Assembly (NCBI RefSeq): GCF_003955715.1
Contig: NZ_CP034463.1
Coordinates: forward strand, 868,001-932,000
DNA from: Streptomyces aquilus
Lineage (GTDB): Bacteria > Actinomycetota > Actinomycetes > Streptomycetales > Streptomycetaceae
Length of the DNA stretch: 64,000 nt
Direction: 5' to 3'
A program made the translations under genes and the position numbers. The notes beneath the pieces are model-generated. The model ran no database searches. It worked only from the letters and a program-made list of their open reading frames with translations, and was not told where the DNA came from. Numbering within the stretch: the stretch's first letter is position 1; each line of letters starts with the position of its first letter. Shown piece by piece: positions 1 to 8,325 of this stretch.

Positions 1-973
1 GGTTGTCACCGAGGACCGGCAGCGGCCCTGTGCGCCAGACCTCTTCCTCCGCCCGGGTCCCGAAGGCCTCGACGGCCTCGACCGGCGGGAAGGGCGCGGC
101 GGGCCCGCCGGCCAGCTCGGGAGCCGGCCCGGCGTTCCACTCCGTGACGGCACCGGCGGCCGGCTCCGGCGAGCCCCCGGCGTTCCACTCGGGAACAGGC
201 GCGGCGTTCCATGGCGGGACGGACGCCACGGGCAGCTCCGGAACGGGCGCGGCGGTCGGCTGCGGGGCGGGCCATGCGGTGGCCTCCGGAACAGGCCATG
301 CAGTGGTCTCCGGAACAGCCCCGGACACCCGCTCCGCGACAGGCCACGCGGTGGTCTCCGAGACAGGCCCGCCCGCCCGCTCCGGAACAGGCCATGCAGT
401 GGTCTCCGGAACAGCCCCGGACACTCGCTCCGGGGCAGGCCATGCAGTGGTCTCCGGGACAGGTCCGGTCGGCGGCTCCGGGACTGGTCCGGCGGTCAAC
501 TCGGCTACCGGCCTGGCGGATCGCGCGGCGGACGGCAGGGCGGCCGGCGTCGAGGACGCTCCCGCGGCAGCCGCAGGCGCCTCAAGGGCCCGCGGCTCGA
601 CAGGGCGTTCCACGGGGCGGGCGGATTGCGGCGCGCGGGCCGGGCGGCTCGGGCGGTCGAGGCGGTCCGGCCCACGCCCCTCCGGCTGGGTCGCCGGCAC
701 GGTCGGGCCCAACTTGGCCCGGGCCACGTCGAACCACTGGCGGGTCAGATCCCGCAGCGCGGGTTCCGCGGGCCCCTGGGACCGCCCCCGGCCGGCCGTG
801 CCCCGTTGCCGCGGAATCGCCGCCGCGCGGGTCGCGTTGAAGGTGCCCGTGTCGCTCTCGGCCCTGTCGTAAAGGCTGTTGATCCGCCGGCGGACCTCGT
901 CACGGCTCGGCGCCTCGCCCCCGTCTGTCGACGCACCACCTGGGGACTGCGAGAGCAGGGGTTCCGGCGACAT
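1..973 (-). CDS. Probable C40 (NlpC/P60) peptidase, N-terminal part, runs off window
   Basis: An open reading frame on the minus strand starts at ATG 973 and stays open for 324 codons to the window edge, so its 3' part is missing. The first ~100 residues contain a conserved-looking block including RQWFDVARAKLGP, which I recognise from Streptomyces proteins that end in an NlpC/P60 cell-wall peptidase domain. Residues ~160-300 are a Pro/Glu/Ala-rich linker of 8-residue units such as PVPETTAW and PVPERVSG. No signal peptide is visible at the N terminus. The catalytic Cys/His domain would lie outside the window, so the peptidase call rests on recall of the family rather than on seen active-site residues. 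Plus-strand and other minus-strand frames here are long only because of the repeated GC-rich sequence. Confidence 0.65.
   Translation of the reverse strand, partial: MSPEPLLSQSPGGASTDGGEAPSRDEVRRRINSLYDRAESDTGTFNATRAAAIPRQRGTAGRGRSQGPAEPALRDLTRQWFDVARAKLGPTVPATQPEGRGPDRLDRPSRPARAPQSARPVERPVEPRALEAPAAAAGASSTPAALPSAARSARPVAELTAGPVPEPPTGPVPETTAWPAPERVSGAVPETTAWPVPERAGGPVSETTAWPVAERVSGAVPETTAWPVPEATAWPAPQPTAAPVPELPVASVPPWNAAPVPEWNAGGSPEPAAGAVTEWNAGPAPELAGGPAAPFPPVEAVEAFGTRAEEEVWRTGPLPVLGDN
271..486 (-). repeat. 48-bp tandem repeat encoding Pro-rich linker
   Basis: The string gccatgcagtggtctccgg or a close variant begins at 295, 343, 391 and 439, a strict 48-bp period (16 codons). Each 48-bp unit is made of two related 24-bp halves, and a half unit precedes at 271. 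In the minus-strand reading frame the unit encodes PVPETTAW + PVPERVSG-like octapeptides, so changes in copy number would lengthen or shorten the linker without breaking the frame. Confidence 0.8.
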
Positions 974-1085
974 GGGACGGGCTCCTTCCGTACGAGAGCG
1001 CACGAGACGGCCTGCCTTGCGGAGGAAGTCGTGCGGGCAGCGACCAACCTAACCAACTTGTGATTCTTTAGTGAAGGTTGAAGGG

Positions 1086-2405
1086 TTAAATGCCCGATAC
1101 GCTTCTGTGACCTTCGTCCCTTCCCGGCGTGAGGCGCGCGACGACTCCCGTACGGAAGTAGCCGTCGTCGGTGAAGGAACGCGCGTCGAGGTCCGGTGCC
1201 CGATAGTAGCCGCGCACCGTGTACGGCCCACGGACCAGGAGTTCACCGGGCTCGCCCTCGGGTACGCCCTTGCCCTCGGCGTCGACGATCCGGACCTCGT
1301 CGTCGGGCGAGAGCGGCCGGCCGTGCGGCTCGGACGCCGAGGTGAGGATGAGCGGCCCCTCCGGCATGGCCTGGACCCGCTGCACGCGGCAGGCCGATGC
1401 CGTCCCCAGCTCTTCCGCGGTGGCCCCCTCCGCGGGCCCGACGCCCAGCTGGACGAGTCGCAGGCTTCCCAAGTCGGCTCCGTTTGCGGGGAGTTCACGG
1501 AGCCAGTGCCGGGCGTCAGCGGGGGCGAGCGAAGCGTGGGTGACCCGCTCCCGTTCGATGAGCGTGAGGCATTCCGCCGGTGTCCCGGTCTCGGCCTGGA
1601 CGACGGTGCCGCCGGCCATGAGGGTGCCGATGATGCCGGGGCAGCCGAGCGTGAGGGTGAATTCGGCGGACGGCGCCGCCAGATACACGTCGTCCTCGGC
1701 GAGCGCTGCCGCCTCGGCGGCCGCCCGCGCCTGGCAGGCGTAGTCGTCGTGGGTGCGGGGGACGAGTCGGGGCGTGTCGGTGGTGTCGGCGGCGAGCAGG
1801 AAGAACGCCACCTCGTCGGCGCTCCGCACGAGGGGGCGGTCGGGCGGGGCGTCGACGGAGGCCAGCGGGAAGTAGTGGCAGCCTGACGCATCGGTCGCCA
1901 GGCCGCCGTAAGGGGAGGCGGTACCGGGCGGCTCGTAGCTGAACACCCGCCGCAGGAAGGGCCATCGGGCGGCGATGTCCGCGGCCAGGCCCCGGTGGTC
2001 GAAGCCGTCGTGCACCGAGGGACCGACATAGCCGGCGGCCTCGGTGACCCGGGCGGCGTGGGACACCTGGGGCTCGCGGTGCGTGACGGGACAGAACACG
2101 GGGATCGTGCCGGCGCGCATCAGCGCGAACGCCGTGATGACGAGCTCGGGCACGTTCGGCAACTGCACGACGACCCGTTGGCCGGGCCGCAGACCGCGCA
2201 GCCGGAAGCCGGCGGCCATGCGCTCGACCCGCCGGTTCAGCTGCCCATAGGTGAGGCGGGTGTCGCCCTGCACGAGCGCGGTCCGGGGCCCGTACCGCAG
2301 GGCGCAGCCGCGCAACAGGTCGTCCAGTGTGTGACCACGCCAGTGTCCGGCCGCCCGGTAGCGCTCGGCGAACACGTGGGGCCAGGGCGTACAGCCGTCG
2401 AGCAT
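1086..2405 (-). CDS. Truncated, degenerate aryl/acyl-AMP ligase (EntE/DhbE-like)
   Basis: 439 residues. The N terminus (WPHVFAERYRAAGHW, then LTYGQLN) matches the 2,3-dihydroxybenzoate-AMP ligase family of ANL enzymes, which activate aryl acids with ATP. Start ATG 2405 was preferred because GAAGGA lies 6 bases upstream. Key motifs are eroded: the phosphate-binding A3 loop, normally GGTTGxPK, reads AADTTDTPR (about residues 205-213), and the A7 motif YRTGD reads FRTGV. The protein stops soon after A7, so the ~100-residue C-terminal subdomain with the catalytic Lys (A10) is absent; active relatives are about 540 residues. No carrier protein or siderophore genes flank it. It is probably a decayed enzyme or a non-adenylating remnant, though the frame is otherwise intact. 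Confidence 0.75.
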   Translation of the reverse strand: MLDGCTPWPHVFAERYRAAGHWRGHTLDDLLRGCALRYGPRTALVQGDTRLTYGQLNRRVERMAAGFRLRGLRPGQRVVVQLPNVPELVITAFALMRAGTIPVFCPVTHREPQVSHAARVTEAAGYVGPSVHDGFDHRGLAADIAARWPFLRRVFSYEPPGTASPYGGLATDASGCHYFPLASVDAPPDRPLVRSADEVAFFLLAADTTDTPRLVPRTHDDYACQARAAAEAAALAEDDVYLAAPSAEFTLTLGCPGIIGTLMAGGTVVQAETGTPAECLTLIERERVTHASLAPADARHWLRELPANGADLGSLRLVQLGVGPAEGATAEELGTASACRVQRVQAMPEGPLILTSASEPHGRPLSPDDEVRIVDAEGKGVPEGEPGELLVRGPYTVRGYYRAPDLDARSFTDDGYFRTGVVARLTPGRDEGHRSVSGI

Positions 2406-2527
2406 GGCGGTCCTTCGCGGTCTCGGGTGCCGGTCGCCGCAGTCTCCCCGCCCTGCGGCCGGCCCTCGTACTGGCGGAACCCACGAAGATCGGTACGGCG
2501 CTCGGGCCTCCCCTACGAACGGGGTGT

Positions 2528-3640
2528 TCACCAGCTGATTCCGGCCGCCACCGGCAGATGGTCACTGCCCGTGGCCGCCAGCACCCAGGAGCTCTCGGCC
2601 GCCACTCCCCTGACCATGATCTGGTCGATCCGGGCCACCGGGAACGACGCCGGCCAGGTGAAGCCGAAGCCGTCCCCGGCCGTCTCCTGGACGGAGCGGA
2701 GCCGTGAGGTGATGGAGTCGAGGGCGCGGTCGTCCGTGGTGCCGTTCAGGTCGCCGAGGAGGACGACCCGCTCACTGCGGTCGGCGGCGAGGGCCTCGCC
2801 GAGCGCCTGTGCGCCCCGGTCCCGCGACTCGGTCCAGAAGCCGCCCCTGGGCATCACGCGTACGGAGCCGAGGTGGGCGACGTACACCGTGAGCGGGCCG
2901 TGGTCCGTGGCGACGGTGGTGCGCAGTGCCCGTTGGTAGCCCATCTTCTCGTCCATCGACTTGGTGGCGCCCAGCGGCCCGGCGTCCTGCCTGATGTCGA
3001 CCGGCCGGGTGTCCGACAGCGGGAGCCTGCTCCACAGTCCGACGGTGCCCAGCACCGCGTGGTAGCGGTAGGTCCTCGCCAGTTCCTTCTCGTACGTCCC
3101 CTTGGCGTGCTCGGCCAGCTCCTCCAGTGCCAGCACGTCCGCGCCGGACGCGGCGAGGTCCCGGGCGGTGCCCGCCGGGTCGGGGTTGTCGGCGCCGACG
3201 TTGTGACTGACGAGGGTGAGATCGCCGCCGCCGTGGGACTTGTCGGTGAGCAGCCCGCCGAAGAGGCTCAGCCACACCGTCGTCGGCAGCAGCAGCGCCA
3301 CGACGGCCGCGGCGGAGCGGCGCCACAGTGCTCCGGCGAGCAGCAGCGGGACGAACAGCCCGAGCCAGGGAAGGAAGGTCTCCACCAGGCTGCCGAGGCC
3401 CCCGCGGTCGGTGATCCCCGCGTGCAGCAGCATGACCAGGCCGAGCAGCAGCGCCAGCGCCGCGAGGACCGGCCCGCGCTTCCAGGGCCCCGGCCGCAGG
3501 CCGCCGCGGAGCGCCCGGCGGATGCCCGCACGCCAGGTGGCGGTGCCGGCGTCCGGCCGTACGGCGTCCTCCTGGGGCCGTTCCGGGGTGTCGACCTGCA
3601 CCGATGTCCGTGGCGGTGGAGGTGGGGTGGTTCGCGTCAT
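2528..3640 (-). CDS. Membrane-anchored endonuclease/exonuclease/phosphatase (EEP) family protein
   Basis: 370 residues. Three hydrophobic segments at about residues 45-65, 77-93 and 98-118 are followed by an EEP domain (DNase I/sphingomyelinase fold) that probably faces outside. Visible EEP motifs are SHNVGADN, LEEL, VYVAHLGS, LLGDLNGT and the terminal GSDHLPV, so the metal and catalytic residues look intact. Such proteins hydrolyse phosphodiesters or phosphomonoesters; the substrate cannot be told from sequence. Start ATG 3640 places a charged N terminus before the first membrane segment. It is transcribed away from the two-component system at 3728 with an 87-base gap, a layout that suggests the response regulator controls it. 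Confidence 0.85.
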   Translation of the reverse strand: MTRTTPPPPPRTSVQVDTPERPQEDAVRPDAGTATWRAGIRRALRGGLRPGPWKRGPVLAALALLLGLVMLLHAGITDRGGLGSLVETFLPWLGLFVPLLLAGALWRRSAAAVVALLLPTTVWLSLFGGLLTDKSHGGGDLTLVSHNVGADNPDPAGTARDLAASGADVLALEELAEHAKGTYEKELARTYRYHAVLGTVGLWSRLPLSDTRPVDIRQDAGPLGATKSMDEKMGYQRALRTTVATDHGPLTVYVAHLGSVRVMPRGGFWTESRDRGAQALGEALAADRSERVVLLGDLNGTTDDRALDSITSRLRSVQETAGDGFGFTWPASFPVARIDQIMVRGVAAESSWVLAATGSDHLPVAAGISW

Positions 3641-3727
3641 ACGGCCAGTCAAGGCCGGGTGGTGTTGCCGGGCCGTATGCGGTTTTCGATATGCCGACGA
3701 TATGCGGGGGCTCGTAGCCTTGAGTGC

Positions 3728-4423
3728 ATGCGTGTGCTGATCGTCGAGGACGAACCGTATCTGGCAGAAGCCGTCCGCGACGGACTGCGCCTCGAAGCGA
3801 TCGCGGCCGACATCGCGGGTGACGGCGACGCCGCGCTGGAGCTGCTGAGTGTCAACTCCTACGACATCGCCGTCCTCGACCGTGACATCCCCGGGCCGTC
3901 CGGTGACGAGGTCGCCAAGCGCATCGTCGCCTCCGGCAGCGGGATGCCGATCCTCATGCTCACCGCGGCCGACCGCCTCGACGACAAGGCCTCCGGCTTC
4001 GAACTCGGCGCGGACGACTACCTCACGAAACCCTTCGAACTGCGCGAACTCGCGCTCCGGCTCAGGGCGCTGGACCGCAGACGGGCGCACAGCAGGCCGC
4101 CGGTGCGGGAGATCGCGGGGCTGCGCCTCGACCCGTTCCGCCGGGAGGTCTACCGGGACGGCCGGTTCGTCGCGCTGACCAGGAAACAGTTCGCCGTGCT
4201 GGAGGTCCTCGTCGCCGCCGAGGGCGGGGTCGTCAGCGCCGAGGAGCTCCTGGAGCGGGCGTGGGACGAGAACGCCGACCCGTTCACCAACGCCGTGCGC
4301 ATCACCGTCTCGGCGCTGCGCAAGCGGCTCGGCGAGCCGTGGATCATCGCCACCGTGCCGGGCGTCGGCTATCGCATCGACGGGCAGCCGGGGGCCGGGG
4401 GCGCGGGAGGGCACCGTGGATAG
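3728..4423 (+). CDS. OmpR/PhoB-family response regulator
   Basis: 231 residues. A receiver domain (MRVLIVEDEP start, phosphoacceptor Asp51 in VLDRDIPG, Lys in LTKPF near residue 102) is followed by a winged-helix DNA-binding domain (LTRKQFAVLEVLVAAEG, then TVSALRKRLG and the GVGYRI end). It is the cytoplasmic output partner of the histidine kinase that follows, whose GTG start overlaps this gene's end by 8 bases, so the two are translationally coupled. The divergent EEP gene at 2528-3640 is a likely target. The stimulus is unknown. Confidence 0.95.
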   Translation: MRVLIVEDEPYLAEAVRDGLRLEAIAADIAGDGDAALELLSVNSYDIAVLDRDIPGPSGDEVAKRIVASGSGMPILMLTAADRLDDKASGFELGADDYLTKPFELRELALRLRALDRRRAHSRPPVREIAGLRLDPFRREVYRDGRFVALTRKQFAVLEVLVAAEGGVVSAEELLERAWDENADPFTNAVRITVSALRKRLGEPWIIATVPGVGYRIDGQPGAGGAGGHRG

Positions 4424-5525
4424 GCAGCCCGGGGTGAGTGTCCGCCTCAAGCTCACGCTCAGCTATGCCGGATTCCTCATGGTCGCCGGTCTTCTGCTGC
4501 TCGCCGCGGTGTGGCTGTTCCTGCTGCGGTACGTCCCCGACCGGGCGATGCTCTACAACCCCGACGACAAGCTGAACGGCATCTTTCCCGTCCGGGGCGC
4601 CCTCCAGCACGTCTTCGCTCCGCGGGCTGCCGCGGTGCTGGCGTTCCTGCTGGTGTTCGGGCTCGTGGGCGGATGGCTCCTGGCGGGCCGCATGCTCGCC
4701 CCGCTGACCCGCATCACGGACGCCGCCCGCCTGGCCACCCACGGCTCGCTGTCCCACCGCATCCGGCTGCCGGGCCGCGGGGACGAGTTCCGTGAACTCG
4801 CCGACGCCTTCGACGCGATGCTCGCCCGGCTGGAGGCCCACGTCGCCGAGCAGCAGCGGTTCGCGGCGAACGCCTCGCACGAGCTGCGCACCCCGCTGGC
4901 GATCTCGAAGACGCTGCTCGACGTGGCGCGCGGCGACCCGCACGCCGACACCGGCGAGCTCGTCGAACGCCTCCACGCCGTCAACGCCCGGGCGATCGAC
5001 CTCACCGAGGCGCTGCTTCTGCTCAGCCGCGCCAACCAGCGGTCCTTCGTGCGGGAACCCGTCGACCTCTCCCTGCTCGCGGAGGAGGCCACCGAGACAC
5101 TGCTGCCCCTCGCGGAGAAGCACGGGGTGACCATCGAGACCGACGCCGACCTCGCCCTGACGAGCGGATCCCCGGCGCTGCTGCTCCAGCTGACGACGAA
5201 CCTGGTGCACAACGCGATCGTCCACAACCTGCCGGAGCGGGGCACCGTGCGGGTCACCACCGGTGTCCGTGGCGAGACGGCGGTGCTCACGGTGGAGAAC
5301 ACCGGCGAGCGGCTCACCCCGGAGCTGGCCGCGACCCTCACCGAACCGTTCCAGCGCGGCACCGAACGCATCCATGCCGACCACGCCGGTGTCGGCCTGG
5401 GGCTGGCCATCATCAAGACCATCACGCAGGCCCACGGCGGAACGCTCACGCTGACTCCGCGCGCCGCGGGCGGGATCCGCATCGCGGTGGAACTGCCGGC
5501 GTTCGTCGCGCGGATCGGCGGATGA
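4416..5525 (+). CDS. Two-component sensor histidine kinase
   Basis: 369 residues from GTG 4416. Two membrane segments (about 16-38 and 71-92) enclose a short extracellular loop of ~30 residues. A HAMP linker follows, then the HisKA dimerisation domain with His155 in NASHELRTPL and the ATPase domain with the N box NLVHNAIVHN and G box GVGLGLAIIK. The small sensor loop suggests sensing inside or at the membrane rather than by a large ligand-binding domain. It overlaps the response regulator gene. The end is only 7 bases from the convergent regulator gene at 5533. Confidence 0.95.
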   Translation: MDRQPGVSVRLKLTLSYAGFLMVAGLLLLAAVWLFLLRYVPDRAMLYNPDDKLNGIFPVRGALQHVFAPRAAAVLAFLLVFGLVGGWLLAGRMLAPLTRITDAARLATHGSLSHRIRLPGRGDEFRELADAFDAMLARLEAHVAEQQRFAANASHELRTPLAISKTLLDVARGDPHADTGELVERLHAVNARAIDLTEALLLLSRANQRSFVREPVDLSLLAEEATETLLPLAEKHGVTIETDADLALTSGSPALLLQLTTNLVHNAIVHNLPERGTVRVTTGVRGETAVLTVENTGERLTPELAATLTEPFQRGTERIHADHAGVGLGLAIIKTITQAHGGTLTLTPRAAGGIRIAVELPAFVARIGG

Positions 5526-5532
5526 CGGAGCG

Positions 5533-6567
5533 TCAGGGAAGCGGCGCACCGCCGGACTCCGTCTTCCGGAGGCGCCGCAGACGTTCTTCGCCGCGCTCGT
5601 CGCGTTGGAGCAGGGCCGCGCCGAGCGGGGTCAGGGTGTGCACGACCGTGTTGGCGTACCGGTGGCTGGTGATGAGGCCGGCGTCGCGGAGCAGCGTGGT
5701 GTGGTGGCTGGCCGTGGCGGGGGTGACCCCGGCGTACCGGGCGGCCTCGGTCGTCGTGGCACCGGTCGCGGCCGCGCGCAGGACGGCGGCGCGGGTGGGC
5801 CCGAGCAGGCCGTTCAGGGGCGCGGCGGCGGTACGGGGGACGGTCGTCGGGATGTGCTGGACGGGGTAGAGCAGGACGGGCGGGAGGTCGGGATCCGCCA
5901 GCGCGACGGGCGCGTTCCAGCAGAAGTAGGAGGGGATCAGCAGCAGTCCGCGCCCGTCGAGGTGGACGTCGCGGCGCCGCGGGTACCCCGGGATCTCCAG
6001 GATCGGGTGGCGCCAGCGGATCGCGGGCGACAGGCCGGCGAGCATGGCCTCGGTCCCGGCGCGCAACAGCGTCCGGGTGTGCCGTGCCCTCTCGGCGTAC
6101 AGGCGCTCGTGGATGTCCTCCTCGTGCGGGGCGATCACGGCGTGGTGGTAGGCGCGCAGGGCGTGCACGAGCTCTCCCCGGGTCTCCCGCTCGGCCACCC
6201 GGTGCGCCCAGGCCGGGCCGCCCACCGTCCCGCGGAGCCGCGTCACCTCGTCGGTCACCCGGTGGCGCGGGGTCGCGAGAATGCTCTCCAGACCGGCGTC
6301 CAGACCGTCGACGCCCTCGGTCGGGGTGAGGAAGTCCGGGAAGTAGCTGGCCCGTGGGAAGAGCGGCAGGAGCAGCGGCATGACGGTGCGGTCCAGGCCG
6401 CTCCGGTGGAGCGTCGAGCGGGCGGTGCGGTACCAGAGCGCGTGCGCCCAGCGGCCGTCGCGGGTCTGGAAACGGTGCAGGCTGGCCGCCACCTCCCACA
6501 GCGGGTGAGGCCCGGCCGCCACGGTGAGGCGGGTCAGGTCCTCGGGCGTGAAATGAAAGCGGAGCAT
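5533..6567 (-). CDS. DUF5937/ArsR-type winged-helix transcriptional regulator (copy 1)
   Basis: 344 residues from ATG 6567. The N-terminal ~250 residues (MLRFHFTPEDL start, IPSYFCWNAPVALADP near the middle) match the DUF5937 region found in Streptomyces ArsR-like regulators. The C-terminal ~90 residues form an ArsR-type helix-turn-helix (TTEAARYAGVTPATASHHTTLLRDAGLI). The two classical ArsR metal-binding Cys residues are not evident. It is divergent from the secreted I36-like gene at 6783 and is a full-length paralogue of the regulator at 9491. The layout implies it represses or activates the secreted protein gene; that is inference. Confidence 0.85.
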   Translation of the reverse strand: MLRFHFTPEDLTRLTVAAGPHPLWEVAASLHRFQTRDGRWAHALWYRTARSTLHRSGLDRTVMPLLLPLFPRASYFPDFLTPTEGVDGLDAGLESILATPRHRVTDEVTRLRGTVGGPAWAHRVAERETRGELVHALRAYHHAVIAPHEEDIHERLYAERARHTRTLLRAGTEAMLAGLSPAIRWRHPILEIPGYPRRRDVHLDGRGLLLIPSYFCWNAPVALADPDLPPVLLYPVQHIPTTVPRTAAAPLNGLLGPTRAAVLRAAATGATTTEAARYAGVTPATASHHTTLLRDAGLITSHRYANTVVHTLTPLGAALLQRDERGEERLRRLRKTESGGAPLP

Positions 6568-6604
6568 CCCATTCCCCCCTCTCTCCCCGTCTGTCACCTG
6601 CGAT

Positions 6605-6688
6605 GTTTCACCTCGGTCGCATGAGCATGACAGCGACGGGAGGTGCGCGGAACATGAGTTCACGCCAGCCGGATCCGCCGGGTGAAAC
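6605..6688. promoter_or_regulatory. Inverted GTTTCACC/GGTGAAAC pair between regulator and secreted gene
   Basis: GTTTCACC at 6605-6612 is exactly complementary to GGTGAAAC at 6681-6688, in the 215-base divergent intergenic region. The two half-sites could be separate operators for the ArsR-type regulator. No experiment or consensus supports this beyond position and symmetry. Confidence 0.3.
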
Positions 6689-6782
6689 GGGGCTACGGGG
6701 CGCCCGGCACCGCCGTCGCAGGACCGCGGTCGACGCGGCGCCCACGGCGGATCACGGCACCGACCACCAGAAGGGGATCCGT

Positions 6783-7223
6783 ATGTCCTCGCACGAGCAC
6801 GAGAGCACCCCCGAACCACGTCGGCCGCGCCGGTTCCGCCGGCCCCTCGCGGTCGCCGTCCTCACCGGCGCCCTGGCCGCCCTGAGCCTGGTCGTGCCCG
6901 GCACGGCCAACGCCTCCGCACAGGCGTGGGAGTGCAGCAGCGGCGACGTGTGCGTCTGGAACGCCACCAACGGCACCGGCAGCCGGTGCTCGTGGACCAA
7001 CGCCGACCCGGACTGGTGGAGCGGCTCCATCCAGTGTTCCTGGTCCGACACACAGAACGCCCGCTCGGCCTACAACCGCGGCACGTCCTCCTCCTACGCC
7101 GGCGTCGCCTTCTACTCGGGCGCCAACTACAGCGGCTACCTCGGCTGCCTGTCCCAGAACGGTGGCTGGGACGACGACTTCAACGTCAGAATCCGCTCCC
7201 ACCGCTGGGTCACCTCCTGCTGA
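6783..7223 (+). CDS. Secreted peptidase inhibitor family I36-like protein
   Basis: 146 residues. A long n-region with twin Arg pairs is followed by a hydrophobic segment (LAVAVLTGALAALSLVV) and a cleavage site near ANASAQA. The mature part of ~95 residues has six Cys, beginning ECSSGDVCVWNATNG and ending in WVTSC, with repeated YSGANYSGY-like turns. This fits the I36 (Streptomyces metalloproteinase inhibitor-like) crystallin-fold family, which acts outside the cell. ATG 6783 has AAGGGG upstream. It is divergent from the DUF5937 regulator and is followed by its own hairpin terminator. Whether it actually inhibits a protease cannot be read from sequence. Confidence 0.8.
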   Translation: MSSHEHESTPEPRRPRRFRRPLAVAVLTGALAALSLVVPGTANASAQAWECSSGDVCVWNATNGTGSRCSWTNADPDWWSGSIQCSWSDTQNARSAYNRGTSSSYAGVAFYSGANYSGYLGCLSQNGGWDDDFNVRIRSHRWVTSC

Positions 7224-7240
7224 CCCCGCCCTGCCGAAGG

Positions 7241-7265
7241 GGGCCGGCCTCGCCGAGGCCGGCCC
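7241..7265 (+). terminator. Rho-independent-like hairpin after I36 gene
   Basis: GGGCCGGCCTC (7241-7251) pairs perfectly with GAGGCCGGCCC (7255-7265) across a 3-base loop, 17 bases after the stop codon. No T tract follows, as is usual in Streptomyces. Confidence 0.7.
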
Positions 7266-7317
7266 TCAGGAATTCGACTCCGCCAGGTCATCGCGGACGT
7301 CGCTACGCTCGTGCGCC

Positions 7318-8325
7318 ATGCGGCCCACACGCCTCGACACCGCCCGCATCCGGGCGGCCCGCCAGGTGATCGACCCGGCGTTCCTCGACACCCCGCTGTA
7401 CCGTTGCGACGCGCTCGACCCCGTACTCGGCTGCGCGGTGAGCGTCAAGCTGGAGACGGCGAACCCGGTCCGCAGCTTCAAGGGCCGCGGCACCGAACTG
7501 GTCGCGAGCCGGCTCGCCGACCACGGACCCGGAGCCGTGGTGTGCGCCAGCGCGGGCAACCTCGGTCAGGCTCTCGCCTGGTCCGCCCGCGACCGCGGCC
7601 TCGATGTCACCGTCGTGGCCTCGCGCTTCGCGACCGCGGCCAAAGTCGACCGCATCCGCGCGCTGGGCGCCCGGCTGGAGTTGGTGGACGGCGACCACGA
7701 GGCGGCCCGCGAGCGCGCGGCGGCCATCGCCCGGCACGACGGCAGCAGACTGCTGGAGGACAGCCTCGACATCGAGACCTGCGAGGGCGCGGCGACCATC
7801 GGCCTGGAACTCGTGGCCCAGCAGACCGCCGTCCCGGCGTACGACGCCGTCCTGATCGCTCTCGGGGGCGGGGCGCTGGCGACCGGCGTGGGGCATGTGC
7901 TCAAGGCCCTGGCGCCCGGCGTCGAGGTGATCTGCGTCCAGCCGCGGGGCGCTCCGGCGCTGACCCTGTCCTGGCGTGCCCGACGCGTCGTCAGCACCGA
8001 GTCGGCCGACACCATCGCCGACGGTGTCGCCGGCCGGCACCCCATTCCCGCCGTCCTGGACGACCTCCTGCTGGTCGCCGACGACGCCGTCCTGGTCGAG
8101 GAGTCGTCGATCACGGCCGGCATGCGGCTGCTCCTGCACCACGCCGGGCTCGTCGTCGAGCCGTCGGCCGCGCTCGGCATCGCGGCGATCCTGGAGGACC
8201 GCGACCGTTTCGCGGGCCGGCATGTGGTCACGATCGTGTGCGGCAGCAACGTGGACATGACGGCGTACCACCGCTGGACCGGTACGGCGCTCACGCCCCG
8301 TCAGGATGCTCGGCCGCGCCTGTGA
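7318..8325 (+). CDS. PLP-dependent serine/threonine dehydratase-like enzyme
   Basis: 335 residues, fold type II PLP enzyme. The PLP Lys is in SFKGRG (about residue 55), the Asn-containing substrate loop is SAGNLGQA, and the phosphate-binding glycine loop is GGGALATG. The C-terminal SNVDMTAYH motif replaces the usual Ser/Cys PLP N1 contact region found in threonine dehydratases. It probably deaminates Ser/Thr or a related beta-hydroxy amino acid. There is no ACT regulatory domain, so it resembles the catabolic rather than biosynthetic type. It is convergent with the LysR gene and their 3' ends overlap by 35 bases. Confidence 0.85.
   Translation: MRPTRLDTARIRAARQVIDPAFLDTPLYRCDALDPVLGCAVSVKLETANPVRSFKGRGTELVASRLADHGPGAVVCASAGNLGQALAWSARDRGLDVTVVASRFATAAKVDRIRALGARLELVDGDHEAARERAAAIARHDGSRLLEDSLDIETCEGAATIGLELVAQQTAVPAYDAVLIALGGGALATGVGHVLKALAPGVEVICVQPRGAPALTLSWRARRVVSTESADTIADGVAGRHPIPAVLDDLLLVADDAVLVEESSITAGMRLLLHHAGLVVEPSAALGIAAILEDRDRFAGRHVVTIVCGSNVDMTAYHRWTGTALTPRQDARPRL

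Noticed and set aside
271..486. Possible CRISPR array
   Set aside because: The period is 48 bp with no unique spacers between repeats, and the sequence is in frame within a coding region.
3..872. Long plus-strand and second minus-strand frames over the first kilobase
   Set aside because: They are shadows of the repeated, GC-rich minus-strand gene; only the minus-strand frame starting at 973 has a recognisable N terminus.
1086..2405. Start of a siderophore biosynthetic cluster
   Set aside because: No carrier protein, condensation domain, isochorismate or transport genes flank the EntE-like gene, and the gene itself is degenerate.
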